From Candidatus Methanomassiliicoccus intestinalis Issoire-Mx1 (lineage in GTDB: Archaea > Thermoplasmatota > Thermoplasmata > Methanomassiliicoccales > Methanomassiliicoccaceae), in the NCBI RefSeq assembly GCF_000404225.1, contig NC_021353.1, positions 1-64,000 on the forward strand: a stretch of 64,000 nucleotides of DNA, given 5' to 3'. Within the stretch, counting starts at the first letter, position 1; each line of letters opens with the position of its first letter. The notes beneath the pieces are model-generated. The model worked only from the letters and a program-made list of their open reading frames with translations, was not told the origin of the DNA and did not search any database. A program made the position numbers and the translations under genes. This document shows positions 34,154-42,039 of the stretch, one piece after another.

Positions 34154-35803
34154 ATGAAGACTGATGTTGAAATTGCAAGCGAAGCATGCATGGAACCGAT
34201 ACAGGCTGCGGCTTCTAAACTTGGTTTTACACCTGACGATCTGCATCTTTACGGCAAATACGCCGCCAAAATTCCTCTGGATGTTCTCAAGCGCTTTGAC
34301 AGCAGGCCAAACGGCAAGCTGGTTCTGGTTACTGCCATCACCGCTACCAAAGCAGGAGAGGGAAAAACAGTCACATCCATCGGCCTGATTGAAGCGCTGG
34401 GACGTTTGGGCGTCAAAGTGGCCGGAGGCCTCCGGGAACCTTCCATGGGGCCGGTGTTTGGCATTAAAGGGGGAGCCACCGGAGGCGGTTATGCGCAGGT
34501 CTATCCGATGTGGGACATCAACCTGCATTTCACCGGCGACATTCATGCAGCTTCAGCAGCCCACAATCTTCTTTCAGCAATGGTTGAGAATCATCTTGCC
34601 AAGGGCAACGAGCTGCAGATCGATCCTACGAGAGTTACATGGAAGAAGACCATGGATACAAACTGCAGGGAACTCAGGAACATTGTTGTCGGCCTGGGAG
34701 GAAAGAGCACCGGCGGCATCCCGCGGGAAAGCGGTTTCATCATTACATCAGCGTCTGAGATCAGCGCCATCCTTGCTTTGGCAAATTCAGTATCCGACTT
34801 GAGAAAGAGATTGGGTGAGATAGTCGTAGCTTACGACATACGCGGCAAGCCTGTAACTGCAGAACAGATCGGCTGCGTCGGTGCTATGATGCTGATTCTC
34901 AAAGATGCCATCAATCCCAACTTAGTTCAGACTTTAGAGGGGGACCCGGTATACATTCATGGATTTCCCTTTGCCAACATTGCTCACGGCAACAGCAGCG
35001 TCATTTCGACAAAGTACGGATTGAAGACTGCAGATGTTCTGGTGACTGAAGGAGGCTTCGCCGCTGATCTGGGAGCTGAGAAATTCTTTGATATTGTGTG
35101 CAGACAGGCCGGCTTCCGCCCCGACTGCGCGGTCGTTGTAGCTTCAGTCAGAGCAATCAAGCTGCACGATGCCTTGGGAGAAGAGTCACTGGAACGCGGC
35201 TTTGCCAATCTGGATAAGCATGTTGAGAACATCAAGAAGTTCGGCGTGCCTCCTGTGGTCGCCATCAACCGCTTTTCCATTGATACGGATGAAGAGATCG
35301 AGGCAGTAAGAAAGCACTGCGGAGAACTGGGAGTGCCCTGCGCCATTTCCGAAGTCTTTGCCAAGGGAGGCGAAGGAGGAAACGAGCTGGCACAGGCAGT
35401 GATGAAGGTTCTTGAGGAAGGAAAAGCAGACTTCCACACTCTTTATGAAGACTCGCTGACAATCAAAGAAAAGATCCACAAGGTCGCTACAGAAATCTAC
35501 GGAGCTTCCGGAGTCAGGTATGTGGGGACTGCTGAAAGAGACATAAAATCGATAGAGCAGTCAGGCAAAGGAAATCTGCCGGTCTGCGTTGCTAAGACTC
35601 AGCTGTCCATTTCAGACAATCCAGCGCTCAAAGGAGCCCCGACAGGCTGGGAACTGGAAGTGAGAGAAGTCGCTTTGTCTGCAGGAGCAGGGTTCATCGT
35701 CCCCATATGCGGAACGATCATGCTGATCCCCGGTCTGCCTACCGATCCGGCTGCTAAACACATCGATTACACGGACGATGGAAAAATCATCGGCTTGAGC
35801 TGA
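34154..35803 (+). CDS. fhs: Formate-tetrahydrofolate ligase
   Basis: ATP-dependent formation of 10-formyl-THF from formate, 549 aa, full length. The P-loop-like ITATKAGEGKTVTSIGL (about residues 60-76), then GLREPSMGPVFGIKGGATGGGYAQVYPM and DINLHFTGD, are diagnostic of Fhs. The enzyme is mainly bacterial; in archaea it marks use of THF beside or instead of tetrahydromethanopterin. In this window 10-formyl-THF could feed PurH (45137) and, after conversion, MetF (39829). Convergent with a deacetylase gene, overlapping 17 bases. Confidence 0.96.
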   Translation: MKTDVEIASEACMEPIQAAASKLGFTPDDLHLYGKYAAKIPLDVLKRFDSRPNGKLVLVTAITATKAGEGKTVTSIGLIEALGRLGVKVAGGLREPSMGPVFGIKGGATGGGYAQVYPMWDINLHFTGDIHAASAAHNLLSAMVENHLAKGNELQIDPTRVTWKKTMDTNCRELRNIVVGLGGKSTGGIPRESGFIITSASEISAILALANSVSDLRKRLGEIVVAYDIRGKPVTAEQIGCVGAMMLILKDAINPNLVQTLEGDPVYIHGFPFANIAHGNSSVISTKYGLKTADVLVTEGGFAADLGAEKFFDIVCRQAGFRPDCAVVVASVRAIKLHDALGEESLERGFANLDKHVENIKKFGVPPVVAINRFSIDTDEEIEAVRKHCGELGVPCAISEVFAKGGEGGNELAQAVMKVLEEGKADFHTLYEDSLTIKEKIHKVATEIYGASGVRYVGTAERDIKSIEQSGKGNLPVCVAKTQLSISDNPALKGAPTGWELEVREVALSAGAGFIVPICGTIMLIPGLPTDPAAKHIDYTDDGKIIGLS

Positions 35804-36593
35804 ATCTTTCCGCATACTCTTCCAGTGTTACGAACTCAAACTCCCTGTCAAGAGCATAGGACAGAATGTCCCTCAGCTCTTCCTTATTTTGTTTTATTTT
35901 CTCTTTTGAAAACATTCCTGAGTAATTCTCTACCATATGCCATGAGTGGTCTCCGAGAACCAGCAGCGGCACTTCTTTCAATAAAAGGTACTTATAATCT
36001 GCCAGAGAGCGTTTTCCTTCGTGCAGCGGCCACAGGTAGGACTGCATCCATCTGCCGCCTGAATCTCTGGTTTTCAGCACTGGTATTTCCAGAATCTTGT
36101 TTTCAGAGCAGACACACTCGTCATCAACCTTCACGGTCGATGAGCTGTATTTAAATCCTAAGTTTGAAATTATTGCTTGTATGCGGTCATCGTAGTGAAG
36201 ATAAGGAGCTCTGAATCCCCGCGGATCTTTTTTGAAGACTTCTTTTACTGCGTTGATTCCTCTTTCTACAGCTGCTTTTATCTCTTCATTGGTGAGAATT
36301 ACCCCGCTGTCTTTTCCTGTTAAGTCTTCATGGTTATAGCCGTGGCATCCTATCTCGTGGATTTTCATCAAATCTCTCAGGTCGCAGTCTGCGCTGATGA
36401 CTTCAGCTGTTTTTCCTTCCATGAAAAACGTGCCTTTGATTCCCAGCTCATTTAAAACTTCGATAAATATCTTCAAGCCTTCATATGATGAACTGAAACG
36501 GGTGCAGCCTCCAGGACAGACCGCGTCCGGGCTTCCCTGCACCGCTTGATTAACATCCCTGTCGACATCTACCGTAAATGATATCAGAGCCAC
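35787..36593 (-). CDS. Polysaccharide deacetylase (NodB fold)
   Basis: A 268-aa NodB-homology protein without a signal peptide. Motif 1 is ISFTVDVDRDVN (catalytic Asp), motif 2 is the GCHGYNHEDL metal site (H-x3-H), motif 3 is GFRAPYLHYDDR. A late LVLGDHSWHMV carries a further His. Expected to remove acetyl or formyl groups from sugar or amide substrates. Its lack of an export signal suggests a cytosolic, lipid-linked or small-molecule substrate. Its 3' end overlaps fhs. Confidence 0.85.
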   Translation of the reverse strand: MALISFTVDVDRDVNQAVQGSPDAVCPGGCTRFSSSYEGLKIFIEVLNELGIKGTFFMEGKTAEVISADCDLRDLMKIHEIGCHGYNHEDLTGKDSGVILTNEEIKAAVERGINAVKEVFKKDPRGFRAPYLHYDDRIQAIISNLGFKYSSSTVKVDDECVCSENKILEIPVLKTRDSGGRWMQSYLWPLHEGKRSLADYKYLLLKEVPLLVLGDHSWHMVENYSGMFSKEKIKQNKEELRDILSYALDREFEFVTLEEYAERFSSSR

Positions 36594-36671
36594 AAACCGC
36601 TATATTCTTGTCTGTTATTCAAGCTTCCTTCACAAAGTGAATAAACAATAGCATCATCTCAGGAGAACAAT

Positions 36672-37673
36672 ATGTACGAAGTCGGAATCATCGGGGGAGG
36701 AGCTGCCGGGCTTGCCGCAGCTCTCGAGCTTTCCAGGAGGAGAATATCCTCTGCAGTGATAGATTCCGGCAGGCACATAGGCGGTTTGTCAAGAGATTTG
36801 TGCTGCAAAGCCAATCCAGTCTGCCAGAGATGTGATGCCTGTTCTCCTGTGGATATCAGAAGAGAGGTGAGGAAGTCCCCGTTTGTTACACTGCTCTCTG
36901 ATTCAGAAGTAATTAATGTCCGCGGTATTCCCGGCAGCTATGTTCTTTCAGTCCAGTCTTCCTCAGGTCTTTCTGAGATTGAGGTGAAAGCAGTTATCAT
37001 TGCTATCGGCTCGCCGACTTTCGACGCTGCCATAGATGCGAGGTATCGTTACTCGGACTGCGCTGACGTTCTTACCTCCCGAGACTTAGAGACGATGATG
37101 ATCTCTAATGACATACACATGCCTTCGACCGGTAAAGCCCCCTCAAGCCTGGCTGTTATTCAGTGCGTAGGTTCCAGAGACGCCAAGCACGGTGCTCCCT
37201 ATTGTTCCAAAGTATGCTGCAAATACTCTCTCAAACTGGTGAAACGAATCAGAAAAGAACTGCCCGGTATCGAGGTTACATTCTTCTACCGGGACTGGAG
37301 GCCTTCTGACAGAGGTTATGACAAGCTTGCCGAGTACGGCAGGGAAGACGGCGTGCATGTGGTAAGAAGCAGGCCGGCGGAAGTCATAGCAGACAGCAGG
37401 CCGCTGGTAAGATATGCCACAGTCGAAGACGAAGTCCGCGAGGATCCCTTTGACATTGTTGTGCTGGCAGTAGGACTGCAGCCTCCGCCGAACTCGCAGA
37501 AGTTTGCTGCTTCTCTCGGACTGCAGTGCAATCAGTACGGCTTCTTCATCAAGAAGGGCGAGGGAGCTTACGCTGCCGGCTGCTGCACCGGTCCCAAGGA
37601 CATCAGGGAAAGCGTGGAAGAAGGCATCGCCGCCGCCGGCAAGGCCGCTGCATTTCTGGAGGGGCTTCATTGA
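36672..37673 (+). CDS. HdrA/QmoA-like FAD and iron-sulfur protein
   Basis: A 333-aa flavoprotein resembling heterodisulfide reductase subunit A, or the shorter QmoA. FAD-binding GGGAAGL is at residues 8-14. A cysteine set (Cys44, 45, 51, 54, 57) follows as in the N-terminal cluster of HdrA. The HdrA signature VIQCVGSRD...YCSKVCCKYSLKLVKRI and FYRDWRPSDRGYDKLAEYGREDGVHVVRSRP is clear, and the NAD(P)/FAD-type ending AAGCCTGPKDI closes the domain. It lacks the two ferredoxin domains of full HdrA, which are in the next gene. Probably passes electrons to or from the MetVF module. Five genes overlap from here to metF. Confidence 0.88.
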   Translation: MYEVGIIGGGAAGLAAALELSRRRISSAVIDSGRHIGGLSRDLCCKANPVCQRCDACSPVDIRREVRKSPFVTLLSDSEVINVRGIPGSYVLSVQSSSGLSEIEVKAVIIAIGSPTFDAAIDARYRYSDCADVLTSRDLETMMISNDIHMPSTGKAPSSLAVIQCVGSRDAKHGAPYCSKVCCKYSLKLVKRIRKELPGIEVTFFYRDWRPSDRGYDKLAEYGREDGVHVVRSRPAEVIADSRPLVRYATVEDEVREDPFDIVVLAVGLQPPPNSQKFAASLGLQCNQYGFFIKKGEGAYAAGCCTGPKDIRESVEEGIAAAGKAAAFLEGLH

Positions 37674-38749
37674 TTCTTATCGCCGGAGGAGGAAAATCTT
37701 CAGAGATTGCTGCTGAAGAAATCATTCATCAGGGTGAGGTTCCTCTGCGCCTGGTGCTTCCTGAAGAGACCTTCTCGCCTCTAGAAGGTGTTGAGACTGT
37801 CAAGGGCAGGCTGCTCAGCTTCACAGGCATGCAGGGAGACTTTCTGGCTGAGATTGAGACTGATTCTGAAGTTAAAAAATTCAATGTCGGTGCTGCAGTC
37901 ATTGCCGTCGACGAGACTCCCAAGGCTGCTGATTCCAACTGCATTACATTATCTTCAGTTTTAGAAAACAATTCAATAGTATGCAGCGGCACAGTTGTGA
38001 TAATGCTTGATGCCAAGAAACCTTCCCGTTCATCGCACATCATTGCAGTTGAGAAGGCCATCGAGATAAAGGATAACAATCCAGACTGCAGAATTTATAT
38101 AATCACTCCTGAAGTGAGGACATTCGGGCTTGATGAGCTGGAATACTGTAAAGCTCAGAAGAAAGGAATTATATTCATCAGGGCAGAGAATATTGAACGC
38201 TCTTTCGGTAAAATGAGAGTTACTGATTCTCCATCAGGAAAAGTGCTGGATATCCTTCCTGATCTAGTCATTACCGATGAAGAGCAGGAAGTGAGAAACG
38301 CCGCTTTCTGGGCGAAGGCGTTTTCCATCAATCTTTACGAGGACGGGCATTTCCGTCTGGGAAATGTGAGCAGAGGTCCTGTGACTTCAATGAGAAACGG
38401 TATCTTTTTATGCGGCACCGCCTCGCGTGCTCTGCTGCCGAGGGAAATGGACACTTCTGCCAGAGCCGCTGCCACCAGAGCTGTTACTGCCGCCCGCAAT
38501 CCTCTTGCGGTTGATTCTGCAGAAGTTGACGAGGAGAAATGCGCGTCCTGCATGACATGCGTCAGAGTGTGCCTGTTTCATGCTCCCTCCATTAATGAAA
38601 GAGGAAAGTCTGAAATCTGCAGAGATCTCTGCCAGGCCTGCGGATTATGTGTAAATCTCTGCCCTGCTTCTGCTATCTCCTTAAAGGGTTCTGGAAGATT
38701 GGAAATCATTAGCGCTGTCGATGATGTCCTGAGGTGTTTGCATGAATGA
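37670..38749 (+). CDS. HdrA/QmoB-like protein with two ferredoxin clusters
   Basis: A 359-aa protein starting at a TTG that overlaps the preceding stop (TTGA) and is preceded by ggagggg. It opens like a Rossmann domain (ILIAGGGKSSEIAAEE) but the FAD motif is degenerate. The middle resembles the second HdrA half (GNVSRGPVTSMRNGIFLCGTASRALLPREMDTSARAAATRA). Two 4Fe-4S motifs end it: CASCMTCVRVC and CQACGLCVNLC. Flavoprotein followed by ferredoxin resembles QmoB without its MvhD part, and MvhD is the very next gene. Two clean starts and ends argue against a frameshift. Confidence 0.85.
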   Translation: MILIAGGGKSSEIAAEEIIHQGEVPLRLVLPEETFSPLEGVETVKGRLLSFTGMQGDFLAEIETDSEVKKFNVGAAVIAVDETPKAADSNCITLSSVLENNSIVCSGTVVIMLDAKKPSRSSHIIAVEKAIEIKDNNPDCRIYIITPEVRTFGLDELEYCKAQKKGIIFIRAENIERSFGKMRVTDSPSGKVLDILPDLVITDEEQEVRNAAFWAKAFSINLYEDGHFRLGNVSRGPVTSMRNGIFLCGTASRALLPREMDTSARAAATRAVTAARNPLAVDSAEVDEEKCASCMTCVRVCLFHAPSINERGKSEICRDLCQACGLCVNLCPASAISLKGSGRLEIISAVDDVLRCLHE

Positions 38750-39134
38750 CTGCCGTATTTTGATAATTTGTTGTGAAAAAATGAAAGAAACAGTTGAGAG
38801 TGCAGACCTGCCAGATTCTGCAGTTTTAGCGCTTCCCTGTCTTGGAAGAATCGATGAGGCTGTCATTCTGCGCGCTTTCAGGAAGGGAGCAGATGCTGTG
38901 ATTATTGCAGGCTGTGTTGAAGGCAACTGCAAATACAATTCTGGAAACTATCAGGCCAGGCGCTGCGTGAATGAAGTCCGTGACATACTTACAGAAATTG
39001 GAATCAGCGGTGAAAGGCTTGAAATTCTAAATCTGGCTCCTAATCAGGCAGTTGATTTAGTTAATTTATTTGAAAACATGAAAGAAGTAGTTATGAGACT
39101 GGGACATCCTGACATTCTGGGGGCTGAGAGATGA
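38742..39134 (+). CDS. mvhD: MvhD-like iron-sulfur subunit
   Basis: A 130-aa 2Fe-2S protein of the MvhD/hydrogenase delta family, the link that brings electrons to HdrA. Conserved cysteines: ICC near the start, LPCLGRIDE, then the signature AGCVEGNCKYNSGNYQARRCV. Length is standard. Overlaps the previous gene by 8 bases and the next by 4 (ATGA). No hydrogenase subunits lie nearby, so the electron partner is unknown. Confidence 0.92.
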   Translation: MNDCRILIICCEKMKETVESADLPDSAVLALPCLGRIDEAVILRAFRKGADAVIIAGCVEGNCKYNSGNYQARRCVNEVRDILTEIGISGERLEILNLAPNQAVDLVNLFENMKEVVMRLGHPDILGAER

Positions 39135-39832
39135 TAATTGCTGAAAGAAAACCGATCTCCGAAATTATTTCAATAATAGGAAATAATAAAAAAATCCTGA
39201 TTGCCGGCTGCCGTTCCTGTGCCTCTGTGTGTATGGCGGGAGGCGACAGGGAAGTCTCTGCCTTGTCGGAAGCTCTCGGTCTGTACTCAGACTTGAACTC
39301 TCTAGGCTGGGAGATCTCTGAAGTCTCTAAGGAAAGACAGTGTGAAAAAGAGTGGGCTAAAGAGATTGCTGAAGAAGCCTCCTCGGCGAATGTCATTCTG
39401 TCTCTGGGATGCGGGGTCGGAGTGCAGTTTATTCAGGAAGTCAGCAGCATTCCTGTTTTCCCTGGTCTGAACACTTCTAACATGGGCGGTCCGGAAGAAC
39501 AGGGAATCTATCTTGAGAAATGCGGCGGCTGCGGAGACTGCACGCTTCACCTCACCGGCGGAATCTGTCCCATTGCCAGATGTTCGAAATCTATGCTTAA
39601 CGGCCCCTGCGGCGGTTCTCAAAACGGGAAATGTGAGATTAATCCTGATACTGAATGCGCCTGGGATGCAATATATCAGAACCTCAAAAGGCTGAACCGT
39701 CTTGAAACACTTTCAGAAATAATTCCCCCTAAAAACTGGATTCCTTCCCGATCCGGCGGTCCGAGAAAGATTGTCCGCAAGGAGATGGTTTTAAGCGAAG
39801 ATGAGAAGAAAATCAAGGAGGGGCTGGAATGA
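39131..39832 (+). CDS. metV: MetV-type zinc/iron-sulfur partner of methylene-THF reductase
   Basis: A 233-aa protein of the MetV family (methylene-tetrahydrofolate reductase C-terminal domain). The C-terminal half has the cysteine-rich signature CGGCGDCTLHLTGGICPIARCSKSMLNGPCGGSQNGKCEI. The N-terminal half includes AGCRSCASVCMAGG and a LSLGCGVGVQFI segment. In acetogens MetV binds MetF and carries clusters that connect it with HdrA-type subunits. The ATGA overlaps on both sides give fixed stoichiometry with MvhD and MetF. Confidence 0.9.
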   Translation: MIIAERKPISEIISIIGNNKKILIAGCRSCASVCMAGGDREVSALSEALGLYSDLNSLGWEISEVSKERQCEKEWAKEIAEEASSANVILSLGCGVGVQFIQEVSSIPVFPGLNTSNMGGPEEQGIYLEKCGGCGDCTLHLTGGICPIARCSKSMLNGPCGGSQNGKCEINPDTECAWDAIYQNLKRLNRLETLSEIIPPKNWIPSRSGGPRKIVRKEMVLSEDEKKIKEGLE

Positions 39833-40725
39833 GTCATTTGAAGGATGTTCTTGAGTCAGGAAAGTTCGCCGTGACTGCTGAGATAAGCCCGCCTAAATCT
39901 GCTTCGTGTGAAACAATCCGAAAGAAAGCGGCTATGCTCAAAGACTGCGTTGATGCCGTCAACCTTACTGACAATCAGACCGCTATCGTAAGAATCTCCA
40001 GTTTCGCTTCTTCTCTGGCCTGTCTGCAGGAGGGAGTCGAGCCGATACTGCAGATGACCTGCCGCGACAGAAACAGAATTGCCATGCAGTCTGACGTCCT
40101 CGGCGCATCTGCTTTCGGCATTCACAACGTGATGTGTCTGTCCGGCGACCATCAGAGTTTTGGTAATCAGAAGGAGGCTAAGAACGTCTATGACGTTGAC
40201 TCAATTCAGCAGCTGATGATCTTCAACAAGATGCGCTGCGAAGGCCGGGTCTGGGGCGGAGATGAGCTTAAAGAGAAGCCTGAACTGTTTCTCGGTGCTG
40301 CCGCCAATCCCTTTGCTGATCCATTTGAATTCAGGGTGCAGAGGCTGGCTAAGAAAATCACTGCCGGTGCTGATTTTATTCAGACTCAGGCAGTGTTCGA
40401 TGTTGAAAGGTTCAGAAATTTCATGTCATCCGTTTGTGACAGAGGTCTCGATAAAAAAGTGCATATCCTTGCCGGCGTGATGCCTCTGAAGTCTTACAAC
40501 ATGGCTGAACACATGAAGAATAATGTTTCCGGCATCAGCCTGCCTGATGAAATGGTCTCCAGAATGAAGTCTGCTGCCGACCCCAAGGAAGAGGGTCTAG
40601 CCATTTGTCATGAGACTATTGAAGAAATAAAGAAGATAAAGGGAGTGCACGGCGTGCACATTATGGCAATTTCCTGGGAATCAGTCGTTCCCAGAATAAT
40701 CGAAGACGCTGAACTGAGAAATTAA
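39829..40725 (+). CDS. metF: Methylenetetrahydrofolate reductase
   Basis: TIM-barrel FAD enzyme reducing 5,10-methylene-THF to 5-methyl-THF, 298 aa. N-terminal VTAEISPPKSASCETIRKKA with the catalytic Glu, then NLTDNQTA, LGASAFGIHNVMCLSGDHQS, GADFIQTQAVFDVERF and the ending HGVHIMAISWESVVPRIIEDA are typical. Its pairing with MetV, MvhD and HdrA-like subunits suggests electrons come from a flavin/iron-sulfur complex rather than directly from NAD(P)H. The last four bases overlap the convergent methyltransferase gene. Confidence 0.94.
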   Translation: MSHLKDVLESGKFAVTAEISPPKSASCETIRKKAAMLKDCVDAVNLTDNQTAIVRISSFASSLACLQEGVEPILQMTCRDRNRIAMQSDVLGASAFGIHNVMCLSGDHQSFGNQKEAKNVYDVDSIQQLMIFNKMRCEGRVWGGDELKEKPELFLGAAANPFADPFEFRVQRLAKKITAGADFIQTQAVFDVERFRNFMSSVCDRGLDKKVHILAGVMPLKSYNMAEHMKNNVSGISLPDEMVSRMKSAADPKEEGLAICHETIEEIKKIKGVHGVHIMAISWESVVPRIIEDAELRN

Positions 40726-41498
40726 GCTCTCAGGAAATCATCGCAGTAGAGCGATCTGTTGAGCAGGATCTCCCCGGCTTTGAGGGCATCCATCAGCTCC
40801 TTGTCTTCAGGATCCATGATTGCTGAGGACAGTCCGGCGCCCATGAGCATTGCCAGATATGTGGTGTTTATGAGACTGCGGTTCTTGGCTCCGTTGGAAA
40901 CGTTGCTCAGACCCACTACAGTCCTCGGTGCAGGTTCATTGAGCGACTGGAACATGCTTACTGCCTGAATGACCTTAGCGCACTGATCCTGGGCCGCGCA
41001 GACCGGCATTACAAGAGGATCCAGAAACAGGCGGTCCGGCATGATTTCATATTCCATTGCAGTAGCCATCATCAGCATGGCCATTTCAGCTCTGGCATCG
41101 GCGGAGTTGGGAATTCCCTTTTCGTCCATGCAGAGGCATATGATGTCTGCATTGTATTCCCTGCAGATGGGGAAATACTTCTCCATGCGCGCCGGGTCTG
41201 CATTGGTTGAATTCATTATGATCGGGTTGTTGCATGCTTTGACTCCTGCTTCCATGGTTTTGGGTCCAAAAGCGTCAATGCACAGCGGGACCTCCGTCAC
41301 TTCCTGAACAGTTGAAACCAGCCAGGTCATGTCTTCCGGGCCGTTGTCTCTTCCCGGTCCTACGTTGACATCCAAAGCCTGGGCGCCGCTGTCTACCTGC
41401 TTCAAAGCGAGTTCCTGAATGAATTTTGAATCTCTGTTATCTATCGCTTTTCCTACTGAAATGAACTGCCCGTTGATCCTTTCACTGATTATGAACAT
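40722..41498 (-). CDS. Methyl-THF:corrinoid methyltransferase (AcsE/pterin-binding type)
   Basis: A 258-aa pterin-binding TIM barrel that would move the methyl group of methyl-THF to a corrinoid protein. Seen: FIISERINGQF at the N-terminus, ALDVNVGPGRD, PLCIDAFGPKTMEAG, the NSTNADPARM loop, PLVMPVCAAQDQ and VVGLSNVSNGAKNRSLINTTYLAMLMGAGL. It matches AcsE and the pterin domain of MetH, and is related to MtrH. Tail-to-tail with metF, so the substrate is made by its neighbour. No corrinoid protein is encoded in the window, so the acceptor could be in methionine synthesis or methanogenesis. Confidence 0.88.
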   Translation of the reverse strand: MFIISERINGQFISVGKAIDNRDSKFIQELALKQVDSGAQALDVNVGPGRDNGPEDMTWLVSTVQEVTEVPLCIDAFGPKTMEAGVKACNNPIIMNSTNADPARMEKYFPICREYNADIICLCMDEKGIPNSADARAEMAMLMMATAMEYEIMPDRLFLDPLVMPVCAAQDQCAKVIQAVSMFQSLNEPAPRTVVGLSNVSNGAKNRSLINTTYLAMLMGAGLSSAIMDPEDKELMDALKAGEILLNRSLYCDDFLRA

Positions 41499-41717
41499 GC
41501 ATCCGCACCTTTCTCACTGTATCTGGAATGAGGGTATTATCATTTCTGCTTCTCTATGGAACTAATCAACCAAAATATGCTGCTTTTTAGAGATTGCAGC
41601 ATTTGTTAAAACGGTTATTTGCAGTTTCAATGCAGCATAATACATATGTATAACATAATATAAATATTGATGATTATATTACTATTACGTTTAACAATAT
41701 GAAGGATGTGATGAAAT

Positions 41718-42017
41718 ATGGCTGAGAATTATGTCAATGAGAAAATCGGTGCTAACTATATGCGTGGAAAAGAAGCAGTAGGCGGCTGGATCAATTTTGA
41801 CGAGAACGGTCTTACATTCAAATCGCATGCTGTTAACATACAAACAGGAGAAACGCGCATTGAGTATGCTGCCATCCAAGATATAAAGAAAAGAAATACG
41901 CTGGGCATTGTGCCGAACGGAATTTCAGTTTATACTAATGACGGTTTTGAACATAAGTTCGTCATTCATGACAGGGAACAGGTAATAAAGTTTCTAAAGA
42001 GCAGAATAACTCAGTGA
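41718..42017 (+). CDS. Small GRAM/PH-like domain protein
   Basis: A 99-aa soluble protein with the strand pattern of a GRAM/PH-like domain (GGWINFDENGLTFKSHAVNIQTGETRIEYAAIQDIKKRNTLGIVPNGISVYTNDG), ending in a helix (DREQVIKFLKSRI). Such domains bind lipids or proteins; no ligand residue can be named. The start follows an aaggatgtg ribosome site (about 41702). It precedes the convergent DUF4143 gene. Confidence 0.65.
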   Translation: MAENYVNEKIGANYMRGKEAVGGWINFDENGLTFKSHAVNIQTGETRIEYAAIQDIKKRNTLGIVPNGISVYTNDGFEHKFVIHDREQVIKFLKSRITQ

Positions 42018-42039
42018 TTGAGACTAAACGCTCAGCAGT

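Noticed and set aside
37526..37669. N-terminal extension of the second HdrA-like protein
   Set aside because: The extension is an Arg-rich shadow of the upstream gene; the TTG at 37670 has a ribosome site and starts a Rossmann-like strand.
36672..38749. HdrA disrupted by frameshift
   Set aside because: Both halves have their own ribosome sites, proper domain ends and a 4-base stop/start overlap like the rest of the operon.
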